Source of the DNA: Apiospora phragmitis
Lineage: Eukaryota > Ascomycota > Sordariomycetes > Amphisphaeriales > Apiosporaceae
Length of the DNA: 64,000 bases
Direction: 5' to 3'
Assembly (NCBI GenBank): GCA_038363925.1
Contig: JAQQWL010000001.1
Coordinates: 1,674,001 to 1,738,000 of the forward strand
Numbering within the stretch: position 1 is the first letter of the stretch; every line of letters begins with the position of its first letter. Below, piece by piece: positions 59,104-64,000 of this stretch. A program made the position numbers and the translations under genes. The notes under the pieces were generated by a model that saw only the letters and a program-made list of their open reading frames with translations, was not told where the DNA came from and searched no databases.

Positions 59104-59809
59104 AACCGACCCAGTACAGCCCACCAATGTAGGAAGAGGGGGCGCGGGACGGGGTGGAAATGTTGGGCAAGCTATTTCGAATGTAATAGGTAACGCGATA
59201 GCGGAAGAGGAGATTATCTACTTGGCAGGAAACATACGACACATATATATTTAAGAACGAAGCTATATGAGCGATTATTATATGAATTTATTATACTTAG
59301 TATTCCTCGTCTGCTCCTCCAAGATCCGTCGAAATTCGTATCATCAGAAAATATAACCTCGATATACTTGCTCATACCGCTACCAGCTCAGATACGACTT
59401 CCATACGCCCCATCACCACAAGGCCAGAAGCCAACTTGACCAGTCAAACGCGAACCGCCAATATGCAGCCCAAGTTCCTAGTTCTCGCGACCCTCGCAGC
59501 CCTGGCCGGCGCTGAGAAGATACACTTTTCTTGGGTTTGGCTCAGGATGGCGAACCTCAGGATGAAGACGGATAAAATGGTTGTGCAGTCACCAAATCGG
59601 AGCCGCTTACCCCCTAGCAAGTAAGGCGGATAAAATAAATGCAGCACTTCATTGGTCTGGCTCCTTCTGTTCCCGAGCCCTTACGAGGTTCTACAACCAT
59701 CGGTATTACTTATAGGGCCAAGACCAGCCTCTTTCATTAGCCGTACACATTTCAATTCATTACCTCTTCCCAAACCAATGTGAAGAATCAACACCGGATT
59801 ACCTTCAAC
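59104..59809. other. Intergenic, possible short secreted frame
   Basis: A 53-codon frame at 59463-59624 begins with a signal-like MQPKFLVLATLAALAGA but has no further features. It may be a relic or a first exon and is not called. Confidence 0.4.
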
Positions 59810-60741
59810 ATGAAGTTTCTTGATAAGGTCACTATTGTAGTCTCCTATCTAGCGTTATGCGCGACGTGCTCCCAGATTGGACAGGTGGAGCATGACTACC
59901 CCTATCGCCCCTGTCCTCGGAGCTGTGCGGCAAACATCGTAATCCGCGACTGGGACAGCGGGACTCGCAACGGCACCAACAACGTCTCGTTCGGGGTTTC
60001 GACTGACTTCAACGATTTCACCGCGTCGTGCCATGTCGAGAACGACAAAGAACCCCATTACTATGACTAGCCGGCCTGGCACACGGACTACCCAGACAGC
60101 TCTTTCAACGCGAGCTTCAGCATAACTCGATCGTTCGGTTCCACGGCCCATTTGACCATTTCGCACCAGTCTCTGTGCAACAGTCTGATAGCGACCTCTA
60201 CGACCAAATCACCCCGGCCTTTGTTCAAGGATATGGGGAGCGCAACGGATGCCGAGACGGCCACGGGAGGCCACACCGCGAAGCTGCCCGTCACCGCCGT
60301 CCAGCTTCCCCTGGGCCGCCCGAATCCCAAGTGTCTCGACACGTCGCGGCGGGGCCCGTGTGTCGCGTCAGCGGACGGGGTCACTCGGCCACGATCTGGA
60401 CGGCCCCTCCCAATCCCGTCAGTGGCGGCGGCGGAGGCCCTGCCGGCACGTTTGGGTCTTTCGCTTGCGGGTTCTTGAACGAAGCCATCAGCTACTATGT
60501 TGACTGCGCCGCGCTGTGGCTCTCGCCCAGCTTGGTCCCGGAAAACGACACCATCATCGATCCGAACATGTCGTTTACCTGCCCCTTTACCGTGCAGGAT
60601 CCGGACGTTTACCCGAACACGACTTTTGGCTTCGACAAGGCGACCCGTCAGGTCAGCATCCGACAGGATTGGAGGTGTGAAGATGACTCTGGGGAGGACG
60701 GCCACGTGGATGCGCTTGGAAGGGGCAATTTGCTCTTATGA
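59810..60741 (+). CDS. Hypothetical secreted protein, frame fragmented
   Basis: A signal peptide (MKFLDKVTIVVSYLALCATC) is followed by CPRSCAANIVIRDWDSG. Coding continues across at least three frame changes: SIVRFHGPFDHFAPVSV, then DAETATGGHTAKLPVTAVQ, then HSATIWTAPPNPVSGG and a well-formed C-terminal part (TFGSFACGFLNEAISYYVDC, NMSFTCPFTVQDPDVYPNTT). Several Cys and N-glycosylation sites (NGT, NNVS, NMS, NTT) fit an extracellular protein of about 300 aa. A TAG at 60068-60070 also interrupts the first frame. The mixture of shifts and one stop may be partly error. Family not recognised. Confidence 0.5.
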
Positions 60742-61178
60742 AAAAGACCCGACTGCGTATTCTCAGAGACACAAAACTTCTCTCTCATCTGCCATTTCTC
60801 AAGCTCGCTTGGATCTCACATAATCCATGCGGCAGAACAGATTTACTGCACAGCTCCAGTGTCTTGTGAAGTAGAGTAAAGTTGTACCATAGCCTCAAAG
60901 TTGCCAGCTGTCGTGAAAAGCCCACATATCAACCTCCAGAGCTACCATGATTCAGCAACAAACTGAGCAAGTTGCTAAAGATGCAACACCTGTTGAAAAG
61001 TCAGTTCGATGAAATTTAGGAGCCTCTAATAAATTGGTGACAGGAACATCAGAAAAGCCTGCACCACCAATGTGATTCATTCACTCGAGGCACACTCGAT
61101 ACCAACGAGGTGCGAAAAGGATTTGTACCAAGGGCCTACCGTATCGACCTCCCTTTCTACTCGACACAAATATATACA
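60742..61178. other. Intergenic, no gene seen
   Basis: 5' flank of the 2EXR gene. Nothing recognisable. Confidence 0.5.
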
Positions 61179-61865
61179 ATGGATACCTTCATGTTATTTC
61201 GGAAACTGCCAATTGAGTTGCGGCGCCAGGTCTGGGAGCAGGCCATCGGCCATGAGGCCACGACACGGAGGGTTCCCGTGGACGACTTCGCCATGTGCAT
61301 TCTTCCGGACGCAAGCCTGGTCTCGCCACTACTTTCGACCTGCCAGGAAAGTCGCAAGGCCGCCAAATCGTACTACTGCGATCCCGTTCCTGTACATGTT
61401 TGCGGGCCGCCAGAGTTTCGCCCAATTGACCTAGAAGAGAACCGGGAGGAGTGGGAGGATGTCCTAACCAGGATCAATATGTTCACCGCGACGATGTTCG
61501 ACGACGAAGTCGGCCCTGCTGTCCTGGCCCAGTACAACCTTTATCATGTGAACCGGCAGGGCAAGCGGGTCGGGACGCTGCGCGTCAGCCTGGAGTCCGA
61601 CACGTTCGTGGACGGGGGCCGAGGGCTGAGCAGAGAGGTGACGACCCTTTTCTTGGTACCGGTAGCCCTGCCCGCAGAGTGGCGCCCCCAAATTATTACG
61701 CCCATGCTCGACGATTCGCAGTACAACCAGGTAATCAGGACTATGAACGACAATAGGATAACCTTGACAAGCGTATTGCAGCGGCAGCCTTGGATCAGAA
61801 GACGTCTTGCTCCCCGTCATCCAGCCGCCGTTGTCGGCGATGAAGGGCCAGAAGAAACCGAGTGA
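61179..61865 (+). CDS. 2EXR-domain protein
   Basis: Single exon, 228 aa from MDTFMLFRKLPIELRRQVWE. The N-terminal 2EXR signature is visible: FRKLPIELRRQVWEQAI, about 50 residues of variable sequence, then PLLSTCQESRKAAKSYY, where family members have a Cys-x-Glu-Ser-Arg helix. This domain is abundant in ascomycetes and its role is unknown. The rest is acidic, with VTTLFLVPVALP in the middle and a low-complexity C-terminus. The frame is open upstream to 61110, but the ATG at 61179, which begins the domain, is the better start. Intact. Confidence 0.8.
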   Translation: MDTFMLFRKLPIELRRQVWEQAIGHEATTRRVPVDDFAMCILPDASLVSPLLSTCQESRKAAKSYYCDPVPVHVCGPPEFRPIDLEENREEWEDVLTRINMFTATMFDDEVGPAVLAQYNLYHVNRQGKRVGTLRVSLESDTFVDGGRGLSREVTTLFLVPVALPAEWRPQIITPMLDDSQYNQVIRTMNDNRITLTSVLQRQPWIRRRLAPRHPAAVVGDEGPEETE

Positions 61866-62607
61866 TTGTGCATGGCCATGGCGGATCAAAGAACTCTGGG
61901 CATCATGGGGTCAATTGGGGGATTTGGAAGACTCAGCGGGGAGGATATGTGACGTCGTAACTAACTCCTGTGCCAACCGATGGGCATTGGGATGATCCTT
62001 CGATGGCGCGTTGGTAAATCAGTAACGTCTACCGGACTGATCATCTCATACAGGGCGTGCTTTTAGCTTCGGTTCCTGGTGATCTCTGTGATCAGGGTTG
62101 TTAGTTGTCATTAGGAAAACTATACCAGCGGCAATGGGAATATTCTAGCTACTCCTGGCTACTATTTGCGCTGGCTGTCGGCAAATTGCATGATATGGCG
62201 CAGACGCACCGCATCTGCAACGTCTGAGTAGGGTCCGTCAGCGTTGGCCAGTAACACGCGCCGGGGATATGTTACTAGAAAAGAATGGATAGTTTCATTT
62301 CCTTATCGAACATTCGAAGGTCAACGATCGGATGGTACGACTCGCTAGCGGGGTAGTTCGGAGACTTAAGATCGGCGGCGCGGAGACTGGCGACCCGCAA
62401 AGAAAACGTGGTCGTGGAGAGAGATAGCATGTGCCTGTCCCTGAACCGACTGAGGTTATCAATCAATAAACAGAAACCAGGTTGATTTCAACTGCTGCAC
62501 CCTCTCAAACATTGTCAATCATACTGCCATTACACGTTTGAAACATTTCTTACTGGCCCCCTCTCTTTGCCCATCGAACAGATTTGAAAGTCCCGCACTC
62601 CATCACC
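61866..62607. other. Intergenic, no gene seen
   Basis: 5' flank of FMP52. No supportable frame; CT-rich leader just before 62608. Confidence 0.5.
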
Positions 62608-63360
62608 ATGGCCACTGCCGCACTCTTCGGCTGCACGGGCGCCGTGGGCGCCGAAATCCTCGCCGCGCTGCTCGCCCCCACCACGAGCGCCTTCGCCTCA
62701 GTCAAGACGATCTCGCGCCGAGCCCCCGCGGCGCAGTCGCCCAAGCTGGAGGCCATCACGGAGGCCGACAACTCGAAGTGGGGCGGCCTGATGGGCCACC
62801 CCTCGGTCGTCTTCAACGCGGTCGGCACCACGCGGGCGGCCGCGGGCGGCATCGCCGAGCAGTGGAAGATCGATCACGACCTGTGCGTCGAGAACGCCCA
62901 GGCGGCGAAGGCCGCCGGCGCCAAGACGTACGTCTTCGTCTCCAGCGCGGGCACGCGCAGCTTCCCGAGCAGCCTTGTGCCCTACAGCAAGATGAAGAAC
63001 GGCGTCGAGGACGCCATCAAGGAGCTCGGGTTCGAGCACGTCGTCATCCTGAAGCCCGGCATGATCATCGCGCGGGAGAAGTCCAAGGCTTGGCTGGCCG
63101 AGAAGGCCGTGGAGACCATGCCGCAGATTGCGCGGGACAAACTTGGTATGTGTATCCATCCTCCACTTTGCGATATCATTGACAATGGACGATGTTCGTT
63201 TCTGACAACTCGACAAATCGCAGGCCAGGACGCGTCCGTCATCGGTAGAGCGGCCGTGGCGGCTGCTCAGATGGTGGAAGAGGGAAAGGCGCCATCGAAG
63301 TATTGGGAAGTTGGGATGGCAGACATCATCAAGATGGGCCGAGAAGAATGGCAGAAGTAG
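62608..63360 (+). CDS. FMP52: Fmp52-like NAD(P)-binding mitochondrial protein
   Basis: Two exons, 62608-63145 and 63224-63360; the intron (63146-63223, GTATGT...CGCAG) is a multiple of three and stop-free, so it can be mistaken for coding. ATAALFGCTGAVGAEILAAL at the N-terminus gives the Rossmann GxTGxxG. SVVFNAVGTTRAAAGG and TYVFVSSAGTRSF are the next conserved segments of the Htatip2/Fmp52 group of atypical short-chain dehydrogenases, with YSKMKNGVEDAI (Tyr-x3-Lys-like). KPGMIIAREKS follows, and the tail ends IIKMGREEWQK. Yeast Fmp52 is found at the outer mitochondrial membrane; its activity is unclear. Intact and conserved. Confidence 0.85.
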   Translation: MATAALFGCTGAVGAEILAALLAPTTSAFASVKTISRRAPAAQSPKLEAITEADNSKWGGLMGHPSVVFNAVGTTRAAAGGIAEQWKIDHDLCVENAQAAKAAGAKTYVFVSSAGTRSFPSSLVPYSKMKNGVEDAIKELGFEHVVILKPGMIIAREKSKAWLAEKAVETMPQIARDKLGMCIHPPLCDIIDNGRCSFLTTRQIAGQDASVIGRAAVAAAQMVEEGKAPSKYWEVGMADIIKMGREEWQK

Positions 63361-64000
63361 TATGCAATTTGCCACGCACGCCCCGACCTGCTCCGTAATT
63401 CACACAAAGCTTGTTTCAGTAGTAAGATCATTTTGTATATTGAGAGCATCGGCTCTCGGTAGGTTTTATTCTGGCTTATTAGTTCAATACGCAGAGGCTC
63501 TTCACCTCGAATACTGCGCCACCATTCGCTTTGTCGGACAAGCTCTCCTTCTTCCCCGCCGAGCATCGACCAGTATTTCTGCAGAAAGCACTCTTTGGCC
63601 TCCCAGCTACGGACGTCCCAGGGCGTGCCCGTGGATGCGCCTCCCGTAGAGTCTTCGTGGTCGCGCTTGCTGACGCCTGCGCCGCCCCAGCACACCAAGC
63701 CCTCCATCACGTCCAACTGGAACTGCTCCGCATCGACGTGCGCCCCGCGCGCCAAGAGGTTCCGCCGCAGCGTCGGGAACGGCAGGCAGTCGATGAAGGG
63801 GTGGTGCGCGACGGTGACCTGCTCCCGGCCGGGCCGCAGGTCGGGCTGGAGGGTCCGGAAGATCTGCTGCACGGTGCCGATCGCGTCGGCCGACCCGCTG
63901 ATGCTGATGCCCGACCGGAAGAAGGGGACGGCGTCTCGCGCGGGCACATGCGCTCGCTGGGGATGCCGAGCAGCGTGCCGAGGCGGAACAGGGCGTCCAG
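63267..64000 (-). CDS. DUF3425 protein, C-terminal part (bZIP-type regulator)
   Basis: Enters from the right edge on the minus strand. Segments seen are LDALFRLGTLLGIPSERMCP, then PFFRSGISISG, TVAHHPFIDCLPFPTLRRNL, WDVRSWEAKECFLQKYWSML and LVRQSEWWRS. HHPFIDxxPFPxxRxN and W....WE....F.xxxW are the conserved core of DUF3425, which sits C-terminal to a bZIP domain in many ascomycete transcription factors; the bZIP would be outside the window. The frame breaks once at GGG (plus 63942-63944), which needs one more G to join ERMCP to ARDAVPFF. The open frame continues to 63267, inside the FMP52 last exon on the other strand. The true stop may instead be nearer 63450, after an unrecognised splice. 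Confidence 0.65.
   Translation of the reverse strand, partial: GRPVPPRHAARHPQRAHVPARDAVPFFRSGISISGSADAIGTVQQIFRTLQPDLRPGREQVTVAHHPFIDCLPFPTLRRNLLARGAHVDAEQFQLDVMEGLVCWGGAGVSKRDHEDSTGGASTGTPWDVRSWEAKECFLQKYWSMLGGEEGELVRQSEWWRSIRGEEPLRIELISQNKTYREPMLSIYKMILLLKQALCELRSRSGRAWQIAYYFCHSSRPILMMSAIPTSQYFDGAFPSSTI

Noticed and set aside
63146..63223. FMP52 read as one uninterrupted exon
   Set aside because: The 78-nt segment is stop-free, but has clean GTATGT and CGCAG borders, and removing it joins conserved DKLG to QDASVIG.

Overview
The window looks like a nuclear contig from a filamentous ascomycete (Pezizomycotina, probably Sordariomycetes). The evidence is GC-rich coding sequence, short GT-AG introns of about 40-120 nt, fungal-only families (fungal rhodopsin-like receptor, 2EXR, DUF3425, HsbA, CorA-like, heme-thiolate peroxidase), and one long AT-rich block with the mutational look of repeat-induced point mutation (RIP).

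Layout. 0-5 kb: a 5'-truncated amidoligase-like gene, a SAM methyltransferase of the sterol-C24-methyltransferase type, and a secreted heme-thiolate peroxidase. 5-12 kb: a secreted multidomain polysaccharide deacetylase and the TRAPP subunit Trs85, both minus strand. 12-21 kb: a decayed reading frame, an HsbA-like cell-surface protein, a cytochrome P450, and a broken GH63 alpha-glucosidase convergent with the P450. 22-27 kb: an accessory stretch with a small unknown gene, a CorA-like pseudogene and a protein-kinase pseudogene. 27-41 kb: RNase T2, an unknown two-exon gene, a single-pass membrane protein, the checkpoint protein Rad26/ATRIP and CDP-diacylglycerol synthase. 41-45 kb: a small six-cysteine secreted protein and a decayed tandem pair of small membrane-protein genes sharing a Cys/His motif. 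45.2-53.85 kb: the gene-free RIP block. It holds a 1,861-bp Tc1/mariner-like remnant with clear terminal inverted repeats and TA target duplications, and two related LTR-like segments. 54-64 kb: an interrupted membrane-protein gene, an alcohol dehydrogenase-like MDR protein, a rhodopsin-like receptor, a fragmented secreted protein, a 2EXR protein, an Fmp52-like reductase and the 3' part of a DUF3425 gene.

The housekeeping genes (TRS85, RAD26, CDS1, FMP52) are interspersed with secreted and accessory genes. No biosynthetic cluster or defence system is evident. The strongest window-wide signal is that at least a dozen genes, including the expected-essential CDS1 with two sites, are broken by single-base length changes, mostly a missing base in a G or C run. 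This points to assembly error rather than gene loss, so many coordinates below span an apparent frameshift. A second class of lesions, in-frame stop codons, mostly of a kind C-to-T change would produce, affects mainly the accessory genes and looks like real decay. Protein families were recognised from motifs, not from a database search.
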